The position numbers were made by a program, and so were the translations under genes. A stretch of DNA of 64,000 nucleotides, taken from NCBI RefSeq assembly GCF_036373705.1, contig NC_089852.1, positions 33,059,707-33,123,706 of the forward strand, given 5' to 3'. Within the stretch, counting starts at the first letter, position 1. The number at the start of each line of letters is the position of its first letter. The notes below the pieces were generated by a model. The model saw only the letters and a program-made list of their open reading frames with translations, made no database searches and was not told where the DNA came from. Shown in pieces: positions 21,654-32,780 of this stretch. The stretch comes from Amia ocellicauda. Lineage: Eukaryota; Chordata; Actinopteri; Amiiformes; Amiidae.

Positions 21654-21894
21654 GGTGAACAATCAGGATGGTTTGACTCGTTGAGAGAAAAAGCTGTGAT
21701 ACCTAACAAAGATCGGAGCCCTTAAATAAAAAAATGTCTTCTTCAAAGACCAAGGAGGCTCCTACCATTGGGACGTGTACGGGCACGCCCTCTTCTAAGA
21801 GGTTCACGGGGCCTGGCGGCCTCCTTGGTCTTTGTTAGGTATCACAGCTTTTTCTCTCAACGAGTCAAACCATCCTAATTGTTCACCATGTTCG
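21651..21894. repeat. Inverted copy of the cargo-gene promoter and flanks
   Basis: The leader and start of the gene (21651-21707) recur inverted at 21830-21894, with a second ATGTTC start at 21890 facing right. Between them lie short pieces matching the gene's own 3' end: 21773-21802 is an inverted match to 20943-20972. Other pieces match its downstream flank, with 21735-21765 and 21805-21838 similar to 20868-20900. The result is a head-to-head promoter pair in which the rightward gene is cut after three codons. Confidence 0.65.
21721..21728 (-). promoter_or_regulatory. TATA box of the element B cargo gene
   Basis: On the minus strand the site reads TATTTAAG and lies 68 bases before the ATG. 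It matches the site and spacing found upstream of the element A paralog. Confidence 0.6.
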
Positions 21895-23209
21895 AAATTA
21901 AAGCCTTCTGTGGCTTTCACCGTTCCTGCAATTGTGCTGTCCACGGTTCCTGCAATTCTGCCTCCTGAGGTCCCTTCGGTTCCACCTTCCCAGGCTCCGC
22001 CCCCAGAGACATTTACAACCCCATCTTCTATGGCTCCCGAGGTATCAACCGTATCGCCTCGTGAGACTGCGCCTCCCTCAGCTCTGCCTTATGAGGCTTC
22101 TACTGCTCTGCCTCCAGTGGCGCCACCTTCCTTGGCGTCGCCTCCCGAGACTACCAAAGCACCGCCGCCTCCAGAGACTTCTGAGGCTTCAACAGCTCAG
22201 CCTCCCGAGGCCTCCGCGGCGCCGCCTTCCACAGTTTCCCTGTCTCCATCTCCTGAGCCTTCCTGGACTCCACCTCCGACGGCTCCGCTTCCTACAGCTT
22301 CAGTGGCTTCGCCTTCCCAGATCCCAGCTTCTGAGGCCTCATCGGTTCCGTCCACCAAACCTCCAGCACCTCCTCTGCCTGACCTGGGCCCTACCTCTTT
22401 CTGGAGATCGCCTCCCAGACCTCCTAAACCCGTTCCTGTCCTGAGGCCATCTCCCAGACCACCTGAAACCGTTCCTGTCCTGTGGCTGTTCCTCAGACCT
22501 CTTGAACCTGTTCCTGTCCTGAGATCGCCTCCCGATCCCATCCCATGGCCATCCTTCAGACCTTTTGCCCCTGACATGTGGCCACCTCCCAGACCTCCCA
22601 ACCTTGCCTTATGGCCACCCTATAAAAATCATGCCCTTTCCCTCCTTCATGTCTTCTGTTTCCCCACTACCTTTGGTCCTGATCTTCTGTCCCGTGGCTT
22701 TTCCCGCTGTATCTAGTCTTATTCGGCTGCGCCAAGCGTGGAGGGGGGGGTACTGTCACAGTTCTCTAGCCCTGACCCTCTTCCCCCACTAGAGGCCGCC
22801 AATGTTCCCTTGCCTTTTCCTGCTCCCTTCACTGCTTTCCTTATTTCATTCTATCAATTAACATTCCTCCTCACCCATGTGCACTTCTGCTCATGTCCTT
22901 TGTTCTCATTGGTCCTGCTCTTGTCTTCCTAGTTTCTGCTCTCTTTTATAAACCCCTCACTGCCCTCACTCTTGGCAAAGTGTTGTCAGCTCTACCTACT
23001 TCACCTAGCCGTGTTCTCCTGGTTCCTTGTTCTCCTTAACCCCTTGTCCTGTACCTGTTTCTATTGACCTCCTGGACTTCGAACCTTTTGCCTGTGACCT
23101 CGACCTCGCTATGGGATTCTCCTTGGTTTCTGTCTGCTCAGTGTAGAAGCTCTGCACTTGGGTCCTTTCTCTAATAGCTTTACGGTCCTCTCACGAGGCA
23201 GCCATGACA
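21895..23209 (+). mobile_element. Truncated Ty3/gypsy 3' end with LTR in the element B core
   Basis: A proline-, serine- and alanine-rich frame runs to about 22716, as seen at the C-terminus of some fish gypsy polyproteins. A purine tract (GGAGGGGGGGG, about 22740-22750) follows, then an LTR from TGTCACAG at 22754 to CCATGACA at 23209. The open frame begins inside the inverted cargo-gene leader, so its first residues are a fusion and not native. Everything 5' of the proline-rich region is missing. The LTR ends three bases before the right arm begins. Confidence 0.65.
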
Positions 23210-23211
23210 GG

Positions 23212-26126
23212 TGGTCAGTTTAGTTATTACTGAAGTTATTTGTAATACAAATCAATACAAATGTAAAGTGAAATTAATATTTTAAAGCACAAACATTTCA
23301 TTTTATTTTACTTTAGTTTACTGATCCTGTCTGGAAATGATAATACCTTAGTAAGGAAAAATAAAAACATCAAGACCTTGCAGTTCTCATGCGTTTCTGT
23401 ACAGCCTTAACAGTGTCAATGCTGAGAATTCATACAACTATCTAACTAACTAGACAGACACCCTGCATTGGCGCCACTGTAATGTGACATTGTGCTGTCC
23501 GGTCTGCTCTGGAGGATCTGTGTCAGGGGGTTCAGATCAGAGAGGGGCTGTGAGTGTACGGGCCGCATTCCTCGCAGCTTTTCAGGCGGCTCTCCACAGA
23601 GGCCGGAGCTTTTTTTTTTTTTCTTAGCTGGACTCTCCTCCCCCACCGATTTCTCCCCAGTGCGGTCAGATCAGACCTTTTTAGCAAACGTTGGATGACT
23701 CAGAGTGTCAAGGAGGTCATTAAAACAATACCAATTTTATTTTTTAAACAGGGACACATCGAATGGGTTGATGTGCATAACTTTTGTCTTTTTAACTACT
23801 TATTTTGAACATTATTTGGGGTACGAGTTGTACAGTAAAGCGAAATCAGATTTAGCAGAGAGAGACACAACAAGAACATGTTTTTGTACAAAATAAGAAT
23901 CAGAGAGGTATCTATTTTATGAAATGCTTCTTTATTGTTAATAACATACACAAGGTGGGAAGGATGGAAATGATGCTACATCAGCTCAATGTATAGAATA
24001 TTAATCTGAATTGCGCTGATCCTGTTTCTGCTCACGTTTCAAAGATAATCAGTGAACTATTGGCCAGGTGACTGAGAATCTGCGATGCCGTTTTAAACCC
24101 TAGATGCTTAAGCTATATGCTGTTAGGTCCTAGCTGTTGATTTGACAGATCTGTTCAGGGTGATGCTGTTTCTGTCTGTCAGTCTGTCACTATGTATAAA
24201 CATAAAGAACAGCTGAGAGCAGGACGTGCTGCTTGTGAAGCCCCTCTACTGCAGTGTGATCCTGTCAGGGCATCAGTGGAATGACTGTGTAAACTGTTTT
24301 GGTGAAGCAAATTCTTAATAAAACGTTCAAATATTCAACTGTGTCGGTTTGGTCTTTATAACTCACCCTGTTATTATGGTTATTTATGTATGTATGTATG
24401 TATGTATGTATTTATTTATTTATCGGTTTTCTCTATTTCTAGCCAATCTCTCTTTTTGTGCGCCTGATTGTTTTGTGTTAACCCTATCTCACTACAGACC
24501 TGCTTGATTCACGCATGATCCGGTGTGACTCTAGTGTGACTGTGTCTCCCTGCGCTTGTCTTTCGCTGTTGTCTCTAAGGTTGCTGCTCCCTCTGGCCTC
24601 TGTCTGTATTCTGTTCATGTGCTGCTAGGTAGGTCTCACTCCATGAGATGCTGAGACTGGAGATTATTTTTCTAGAAAAAGTATAAATCTACTGTTTTAA
24701 TAGAAACCTACTTAATGAATGATACATATTTAATATGTCTAAAGTTACTTTAGTATTTTTTAATTTATTTTTTTCTTAACATCATGGGGTGCATTCTTTA
24801 TTTCTGTAAGAAAGTTATTACTATAAGGCTTCTGTTTGACTGTGGAGAGTTATCTAACTAGCAAAGAGAGCTGTGCTCAGTTAAATGTTGGTTATATACT
24901 GTATATCTTAAGTTAAATAAGTGTGGTTTAGTTTCATTTACTTACTATCGTTATTAAATTGTGTTTTCGTTCTTTATGTCTTTACATAAGTTACTAGTTA
25001 GTTGTACTGAAGTCTGTTCAAATGTCTTACTGTCAATACAACCAAGACGATTAAGGTCTTCGGACTGCAACCCCAAGCTATTGTAATGTGTAAATTATAT
25101 AAATATACATACACACATATTGTGTATTTACTTAATCTTATTGCATGAATGGATTACATTAGATATTTATTTAAAATAATTTGATGTTTTGTTACTAATA
25201 TTATTACAAAAGCTGCTTTTATTGAGTTTTATTGAAATTTCACAGTTTCTAGATATATATTCTATGGTTCTTCTAAGGATTTCTTAAGTTAATTTAGTAA
25301 CGTTACATTTAATTTACATCACCGGGTGTTGTGAATACACACACACACACACACACACACTTAAAACATTATATTTGGATTTATTCAAGCTTTACATTTA
25401 CCTTTTCTTTAAATAACACGTTTGATATATTCTACAATACCGGATAATATAGGTCTTGGGTAGGAGTGTTATTTATTGATAGTATGTTGATTACTGAAAG
25501 TTCCAATTACATTTTCTGTTTTACATTTCTTTTACTTTTGTGCATATTCAGGATTTTCTAAAGTTTAGACCATTTAGCCTGACTTATCATTCTTTAGCTC
25601 TGTACGTAAAAGTTGCAATCTAGTACAAATCTGTGCAAAGTGGAGGAAGGGCTGAATATTATTAGGATCTGAAAAGGAAAAAGAAAAGAAACCTGGGGCC
25701 GTGATCTCCAGCTTGCACTCTGTATATATGTAAACACACACACACACACACTGACACACACACAGACACCCCTCTGTAAGAATGATACTACTTAAATATA
25801 TTGAAGGCTGTTCAAACTTCATATTGTCAAGCTATTCTAATGTGTAAATTATATAAATATACATACACACATAGGTTTGTGCTGAGATTGTATTGAGTGT
25901 ATTTACTTAATCTTAATGCATGAATGGATTATATTACATATTTATTTAAAATAATTTGATGTTTGGTTACTAATATTATTACAAATGCTGATTGTATTGA
26001 GTTGTATTGAAATTTCCCAGTTTCTACATATATAGTCTATGCTTCTTATATAACATATATATTCTATAAGTCTTCTATATTTAACTTAGTAACATTACAT
26101 TTCATTTACATTGCACGCTGTTGTGA

Positions 26127-26162
<36 letters not shown>

Positions 26163-27228
26163 TTAAAACTTCATAATTGTATTTATTCAATCTTTACATT
26201 GTATCTGTTCTTTAAATAATACGTTTGATATATTCTGAAATGCAAGAAAATATTGGTCTTGGGTAGGTGTAGTATTTACTGAGGTTATGCTGATTAATGA
26301 AAGTTTTAATTTACATTTTCTGTATTACATTTCTTTTCATTTTGCTCATATTCAGGATTTTCTAAAGTTCAGTCCATCTTGTGTCTCTCAAGCTGCCCAC
26401 AGCCCCCACCGCTTCTACAGATCGCTATCTCTCGCCACATTCCATTATCCAGGGTTAGGGGGGCCCATCGCCTCAAATAAACAGTAAACAGAGCCGCTTC
26501 TTAAATTGAAAACAGACCCCACCTGTCATCAGTGCCCTGTCAACTCCGCCCCCAAATATACTAATTCTTCACCGATCCGTAGACGTAGACATCTCCTCGA
26601 CACTTGTCCATTTGAAAGAGGTAACTGCTTTGGCCCTGTTGAAGAGACAGCCTCGCGGATCTCGCTTAAGTAGAAGTATCTATGTTACTAAAGAATCGGA
26701 AGGGCTTTAATAGAGCTCTTTTGGAGCTTCACTCGCGTAGGGAAAAATAGCTATTCTACTAAATAAATCGGGAGGACTTAAATACAACTCTTTTGGAGCT
26801 TCACTAGCGTAGGGAAAAATATCTATGTTTTCTAAAGAATCTGAAGGGTATACATAGCGCTCTTTTAGAGCTTCACACGTATAAAGAAAAATAGCTTTTT
26901 TACTAAAGAATCAGTCTGGCTTAAAGACAAATCTTTTGGAGGGTTTGAAAAACAGTTGAAGACCCCCACCACCCTGCACATTCCTTCGGAACCCATCAAT
27001 ATGGTAATTATTCTGTGACACGGTACAAGCACCCCCCACCCCCTAGGAAGCCCCCCCCCCCCCCGAGTTCAACTCAAGTTCAAGGTCAAAAGGTCAAATC
27101 CCCCCTTAACCCCGCTATGAAGCCCCCCCCACCCCCTAGGACGGGGCCCCCCGAGTTCAACTCAAGTTCAGGTCAAAGGTCAAATTCCCCGCAGCCCCCC
27201 TTCCGAAAAAGTGCCCCATATTACTACT
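23212..27228. repeat. Right TIR arm of element B
   Basis: This is the inverted copy of 14741-18731. Differences that I saw are few, for example single bases near 24160 and 26428, and larger length changes in the C-rich tract at about 27040-27150. The arm contains the mirror images of the tandem units, the 790-bp duplication and the microsatellites. Confidence 0.88.
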
Positions 27229-27255
27229 AACACATAGCTGTTTTTATATTAACAG

Positions 27256-27428
27256 AAAACATTTCATACCCACAGTTACTCAAGAAACAGTCTCCAATTA
27301 TTTTGCAGTTTTTGCATGCAGAGAAACTACTCGGACCTAATCAAATTTGGCCACAAAATGAGGATGAGCACCATGAGGATTTAGTTTATTTGCTTTCAAG
27401 TGAATGTGTATTTGACACTACTTTTTAA
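27256..27428 (+). CDS. Probable terminal host exon downstream of element B
   Basis: An acceptor ending TTAACAG at 27255 is followed by an open frame to a TAA at 27426-27428. In phase 1 it continues the frame of exon 14341-14614. Without element B the intron would be only about 145 bases. The encoded stretch contains a histidine- and acid-rich part and is not recognised. Confidence 0.4.
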
Positions 27429-28830
27429 TATGTCCATTCTTAGTGTAAACTTATACAGTACAGCAAGCAGAACCTGCAGCTAGCAGTTCACTCTATGTGT
27501 AAACAGTAAAGGAATCATGGACACTTTTCCATATGTGCCAACTGAAAAAGTCTTGAAGGTCGCAGAAAAGTGAATGCACATCTAATGAGTTTCTTGAGGA
27601 CTTTACAGATTGTGGATAATGCTCAATAGTTTTTCTTGGCGTCCAGAACATCATCTGACTTCACATTTACACTGATGAATTTGAGGTTGTTAATCTGCTT
27701 GAATCAAAGAAATCCATGAATCCATGAAATCTCTGCTTTTTACTTAAGTATTGGAAGCATTGACGAAAAGTACAGGTCCCAATTGAGGCACATATACTCG
27801 AGTACTCTTGTGAGGCACCACTTTCTCTAGCAAAATGTTCTTTGCTTCTCATTGAGGATGGTCTAGTTATTCAAGCTTCAGAAGCACAAATACAATTTCA
27901 GATGTGGTCTAGCCACCATCTCAGCAGACAATCTATCTGCACATAATGTAGCAGGATTTACTTGTTTTAATTCTGGGAGAGTATGCAGGTTTTGCATGAC
28001 ACCTTACACTGACATCAGACTGCATGTGAATGAAGAGAAAGTCATACACAGGACCTCAAAGGTACAGCTTAAACTTGTATAAAATGTCCATGTTTCAAAA
28101 TGAACATGCAACACTGTGATTGCCAATTTGAATTACAATACTTACATATTCCTCATGAAAAATCAATTTGAAAACCTAAAATAAATTAATAATAATCAGA
28201 TTTTAAAATGCATACAATTACATGAACTATAAATGCATGAACATACATTATTTTAGATAATTAATTTAATTTATTATTTTAATTATTTATTTAATTTAAT
28301 TTAACCTGAACTGAAGAAATAATTTGCTTACATTTTTAAACTGTGTAACTGATACAAAGTTGGTTCCTTAATAAGATAATATGTTTATACTATATTATAC
28401 TTAACTTAAACCCCCCACTGTTTAAAATTAAAATGTTCTGATTTAGGAAATGATTACTTTAATTAAGGCTTCAATTAAGTAATTGAGATCTTGGTTGGAA
28501 CAAAAACCAGTTTGTTGTCAGGCCCTCTGGTATTTTAAAATTGGTTCAGGCTGGGAGGAACCAGCACTACAGGACTTTTGCTTTGTGTCCTGATTTGATT
28601 TGAGATGATCATCAATTGTTGATATTCTTGTGTGGTTCTGTGTGCTCCTGTGCCCTGTGTTTATCTGATACATTTTGAACTTTGCTTTTTGAACAAAGCT
28701 ATTTGGTCTCAAAAATCTCATTTTTCTTAAGCTGTAACCTGGATAACTGATCATGTTGGCAACGTTAAGCTATTTAGTTTTGTCTAGGCGGGCAAGCAAG
28801 GCCTTCGCCAGGACACAGAGGGCATGAAGC
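27429..28830. other. Unassigned spacer
   Basis: No gene or named repeat is visible. There is AT-rich sequence near 28200-28400. The short frames have no supporting features. Confidence 0.45.
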
Positions 28831-28861
28831 AGGTTCATGGCCCGCCTCCGCAACACAGGAC

Positions 28862-29161
28862 ATGTTTACCCGACTTTACAGGGCTTGCCTGATCCATCAC
28901 TTTCTGTCCCTGTTGGGGTCCTGCAAGGAGGGGGATGGGGAGGAGGAGGAGGATCCAGAGTTTACCATCATTGAACTCTCCCAGGTGATGAAGAGTCTTA
29001 ACTCTGGAAGGACACCAGGTCCTGATGGGATCCCTGCTGAATTCTATAAGATCTTTTGGGAGGTGCTGAAGGAAGATCTGGCACAGGTCTTGGGGTCAGT
29101 GTACAGAGAGGGTAGACTGGCAGCTTCTATGGAGAAGAGTATCCTTAAAAGCATTCCTTGA
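28862..29161 (+). pseudogene. L1/Tx1-like LINE reverse transcriptase fragment
   Basis: The frame contains a segment reading SLNSGRTPGPDGIPAEFYK, the conserved start of the reverse transcriptase of L1-clade LINEs. Flanking endonuclease and later reverse transcriptase motifs are absent. The fragment is 5'- and 3'-truncated. Confidence 0.75.
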
Positions 29162-29460
29162 GGAGCAGGAGGCCACTGCTACTGTGTTCTGCCGAGGGCA
29201 CAAGACTTGCTCTGTTGCCCTCCATTGTATCGTGTTAAACAAGTAGATCTGTGGCCCTTATCTGCGCTGGTGGAGCAGGAGGCCACTGGGACAGACTTCT
29301 GTTGCCCCACTTTGTACACCATGTTTGAATTACTGGTTTACTGTACAGTGTAACTGTGGTCTTCGCTTCTGGGCAGCCTATATGTGGCCTCTATCTAGAG
29401 CTGGTTCAGCAAGGTCACCCTAACAGGTACACTTTGGGGCAGGCTCCCTTACCAGCTCTC
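29162..29460. other. Repeat-like sequence of uncertain family
   Basis: It contains GGAGCAGGAGGCCACT twice (about 29162 and 29274) and TGCCCCACTTTGTA. The inverse of the latter recurs in the DIRS-associated region at 34500-34770. It may be a fragment of the same element family, but I cannot define its limits. Confidence 0.3.
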
Positions 29461-29473
29461 TGCCTCCTCCCTT

Positions 29474-29740
29474 GGGCAGTGCTTCCGACTTGAAAGACAA
29501 CGATAGGTTGCGGATGCAACCCCGGTTATCTGAGAAAGGAAGTACTGCCCAAGGGTTGCAAGGTCGCGAGGGAGTCCAAGTTCCAGTGTGTGCATCACCT
29601 TATATACAAGCTGTAAATAGAAAGGGGACTACTGCACAGGGGCCTATAGGCAGCTTTGAGAGAAAGATGTTTCGATGAGGTTCCAACGGCAACTAGTTAA
29701 AACCCCTCCCCTTTGGGCTGTGCTTCCTTTCTCAGAATAC
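29474..29740. repeat. MITE-like repeat with inverted ends
   Basis: TGGGCAGTGCTTCC near 29474 is inverted as GGAAGTACTGCCCA near 29545. A related CTGTGCTTCCTTTCTCAG lies near 29720. This foldback pattern suggests a small non-autonomous DNA transposon. The family is not identified. Confidence 0.35.
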
Positions 29741-30178
29741 TCTGGATTGTATCCGAAACCTATTGCTCTATGCTGTGGAACCTCTAGGGTTCATACCATA
29801 GAACTTCAGATTTTTTTTCTATATGGACCCTTTTTGAGGGCCACATATGAAGTAAGCCACTGAACCCTTTTTGTTTTTATACTGCACTATTTATTGCAAG
29901 AGTGTTGAATATCTGTTTTCATACTTCTCAGTCTTACTTATTTTTTCGTTTTATAAAATTGACATTTAAGCCTTTTTGACTTGTTGACAAAGTCCATCTC
30001 AAAAAACACACATACAGGTTAGCAGGATTGTATCAAAAACTTATAAGGCAAGCAATATAATGGAAACAATTTTTGAACTTCGGAGAAAGTTTTTGCTACC
30101 AGTGTTGGACCTGCGTTTCAGTGCTATTCATGAATTAAGTATTCAAACAAAACATCACAACAGATTCCTATCCTCTCA

Positions 30179-30317
30179 TTAAGAACAAGAAATAATGAGC
30201 CCTTAGACAGAACCTCTCCAGGGGAATACAGACAGAGATTTAAGAGTCACATTTCGAAGAGCTAGGTTAAATGTATGAGCTCGTTGAAGAGAGAGAAGAG
30301 GGGATTCCATCGAAACA
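30179..30317 (+). other. Untranslated first exon of OR1
   Basis: The block from CCTCTCATTAAGAAC to a GTGAGC donor at 30318 is conserved in sequence and position upstream of OR2 and OR3. The acceptor that pairs with it ends at 30819. The 5' boundary of the exon is not defined by sequence alone. Confidence 0.5.
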
Positions 30318-30850
30318 GTGAGCTATGTTATTTATAAGTTGTATTGTTTGTTTCTTTAAATCATTTTATGCTGTCAGAGTTTGCAGAAAAAAAGCAGAAA
30401 AAGAAGGTACCTAAATGTGGCACAACATCTATATAATTAATAGAGCCTCCTAGTGTGCTCTAAGATTTAAAATTGTTAATAACTAAAATGATTGCTACAA
30501 TGTTTTGATATATGACTGTAGCATAAATATATCAGAAATACATTAAATATTGTTTATGTACTCAAACCTTGTAAAAATGCTGTTAGGTTTTATATTAGCA
30601 TTAATAGACAAATTAATTTTTAAATATAATTTTAGGGGGGGGTTGTAGAAAATACACTATTTACACCTTATTTTCTCATACTGCTGTTCACTTATTTACC
30701 CTTGTCAAAAAAAAAAACCTATACAATTATATTTTTTTAAGAAATTGAATTACACTTAGGACAGAAGTATTCCTTTTTTCAGTGTAAATTTAAGTGCCTG
30801 ATTCATGGTTTGTTTTCAGAAAACAGCTGTGTTTAAGCAGAGAGGTGGAA

Positions 30851-31828
30851 ATGCAGCAAAATCAAAGTGGAATTACATCTCACACAGAATTTCTTCTACT
30901 TGGATTTCATGGACTCGGAGGATACAGACAATTTCTTTTCATGCCTTTCTTTCTGATGTTTGTACTGTCTTTTCTTGGTAACACAGTGCTGATTATCACT
31001 ATTACAGCAGGAAGCAGTTTACACTCTCCCATGTATGTGTTAATATGTATCAATGCCTGTGTAGACCTTACATTGGTAATTATATTTGTCCCGAAAATGT
31101 TATTAAGCTTTTTATTTGACTGGAATGGAATAACTCTATTGGGTTGTCTCGTGCAAATGTTTTTTATTCATTTTGTTGGTACCTTTCAGTCAACTCTACT
31201 GTTAGGAATGGCTTTAGATCGCTATGTTGCCATATGTATCCCACTGCGCTACAATGATTACATCAATATTTCAAGTTTTTTAAAATTCTCTACTGTGGTT
31301 TTTTTCAGAAATATGTTTCTTGTTTTACTTGTAGTAGTTCTAGCTAGTCGTCTTTCTTTTTGCGCATCAAACGTTATTGATGATTGCTTTTGTCAGCACA
31401 TGGCTCTGGTAAGCTTGGCCTGTGGAAACACAAGTATCAACAGTATTATTGGGCTGCTTGCAGTGTTTTGTATAACAGTCATTGATGCTGTGATCTTTGT
31501 GATTACATACATCAAAATTGCCTCTGATGTTTTTAAAACGCACTCAGGAAAATCACATGTCAAAGCAATCCACACATGTGGAACTCATTTAATAGTCGCA
31601 GGTGTGACTTTGATCTTCACCATGTCCTCATTTCTTGCATACAGGTTCAAAAATTCCCTCCCTCCCAATATTCATAACTTAATAAGCATAATGTACTTAC
31701 TTTTCCCCAGCACTCTGCACCCTATTATTTATGGAATAAGAACAAAAGCGATAACGGAGCAGATACTGAAACTATTTCAATGCCGAAGAATTGAACCCAT
31801 CTCTATGAAAGTATCGAGTATACATTGA
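30851..31828 (+). CDS. Olfactory receptor OR1, class I (fish-type), intact
   Basis: This seven-transmembrane odorant receptor of 325 residues lies in a single coding exon. The ATG at 30851 is chosen because the acceptor TTTTCAG ends at 30819 and all four array members align from MQQ. The upstream frame start at 30794 lies in the intron. Visible motifs are an N-glycosylation site in NQSG, a GN motif in TM1, LHSPMY before TM2, MALDRYVAIC at the end of TM3, KAIHTCGTHL in TM6 and PIIYGIRTK in TM7. These place it among olfactory receptors, which signal through Golf in sensory neurons. It is closely similar to OR3, so the array arose by tandem duplication. No disabling change was seen. Confidence 0.92.
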   Translation: MQQNQSGITSHTEFLLLGFHGLGGYRQFLFMPFFLMFVLSFLGNTVLIITITAGSSLHSPMYVLICINACVDLTLVIIFVPKMLLSFLFDWNGITLLGCLVQMFFIHFVGTFQSTLLLGMALDRYVAICIPLRYNDYINISSFLKFSTVVFFRNMFLVLLVVVLASRLSFCASNVIDDCFCQHMALVSLACGNTSINSIIGLLAVFCITVIDAVIFVITYIKIASDVFKTHSGKSHVKAIHTCGTHLIVAGVTLIFTMSSFLAYRFKNSLPPNIHNLISIMYLLFPSTLHPIIYGIRTKAITEQILKLFQCRRIEPISMKVSSIH

Positions 31829-32039
31829 TTATGGAACATATGAAAAAAACAATATATAAAGGGACAGACTAACACTTTTCAATACTGTCATTAACTCTGG
31901 AAAATTATCCCAGACTGATCCGAGCTCATATGAAGGAATCCAAGCTGGAATGTTTATGAAAATCATACACTTAAAAGTGTATTTTATTTTATTCATCATT
32001 ACTTTTTATATCTAATACAAAATAAACTAATTTTGAATT

Positions 32040-32780
32040 GATTTATTTTCCAAACCTCTGATGCAACAAAACAAAAATATCCCCTTTAGACCTCTTCTCA
32101 CAGTTTCTACTGGTTGCTGAGCTGTACCTTCCCCTTACTCTCCCAGCTCCCATATCCAATCATTCTTATCAGGACTCATCCATCTCTCTGCTGGCCTCTC
32201 TGAGGAGACGAAGTGCTCCTCTACACTGAACACTATCGAAGTCCATGTCACAGGCATCATGTTCACTTCATTATTCATCTGATTGGATCTGTTCTCATTT
32301 TGCTGTTGTTGCTGTATCTTGTACTATATCTTGATTCCTGCACATCTGGTTCCGTTATGTTGTGTTCTGCATGTTTGATAAACCACTCTATCTTATGTAA
32401 ACTTTGAAGTCTGTAATGGTTTTCAGCTCCTGGTATGTTTTAAAATGCAACTGTGTTGTAACCTGAGTCTCCTTGGCTAAATGCATCAGTCAAATATATA
32501 ATTATGAATATGCTGTGGCATCAATTTCTGGGTCTGGGTCTGCATGCAGTGGGATGGAGTGTCAATGCACGTTGTAACCTCAGTGAAGAACCAGAAAAAG
32601 AATGTAGCTGATTTCTCTGTTCAGTTCACCAGAACTGTTTCCAAAGCTTTCTTCAACAATATCTCATCTCATTCTACTTCATGTACAATCTGTCAATCAA
32701 GATCTGTTATGGAATATATATCTGTTAAAGTTGTGGAGGAGGGTATTTTGTTACCATGGGACCTTAGTTAACACATTTTG
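32040..32780. repeat. 3' flank module of the OR unit
   Basis: Sequence around 32090-32500 recurs in part at about 46060-46450 and 49740-50130, downstream of OR2 and OR3. Shared tracts include ATCCATCTCTCTGCT and TGATAAACCA. It shows that the tandem duplication included about 700 bp of 3' flank. No coding frame is apparent. Confidence 0.5.

Larger units (their letters stand above)
14741..27228. mobile_element. Element B: Maverick-like element with about 4-kb TIRs
   Basis: The unit is flanked by a perfect 6-bp duplication, AACACA at 14735-14740 and 27229-27234. Its ends read GGTAGTAATATAGGGCAC (left) and, on the other strand, AGTAGTAATATGGGGCAC (right). These resemble the AGTAG ends of elements A and C. 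Arms 14741-18731 and 23212-27228 are inverted copies that looked nearly identical wherever I compared them. The core of about 4.5 kb holds one gene paralogous to the cargo gene of element A and a truncated gypsy element. No integrase, polymerase, capsid or protease gene was recognised, so movement would need proteins supplied by another Maverick. The TIRs are far longer than the few hundred bases to 1 kb usual in Mavericks. Confidence 0.8.

Noticed and set aside
22197..22601. Glycine-rich minus-strand ORF
   Set aside because: It is the complement of the proline-rich gypsy frame and has no independent support.
14741..27228. Teratorn-like herpesvirus-transposon fusion
   Set aside because: There is no herpesvirus or piggyBac gene and the 6-bp duplication is not TTAA; the ends fit Mavericks.
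30794..30850. Upstream start for OR1 giving 344 residues
   Set aside because: The extra codons span the intron acceptor and are not shared with the other receptors.
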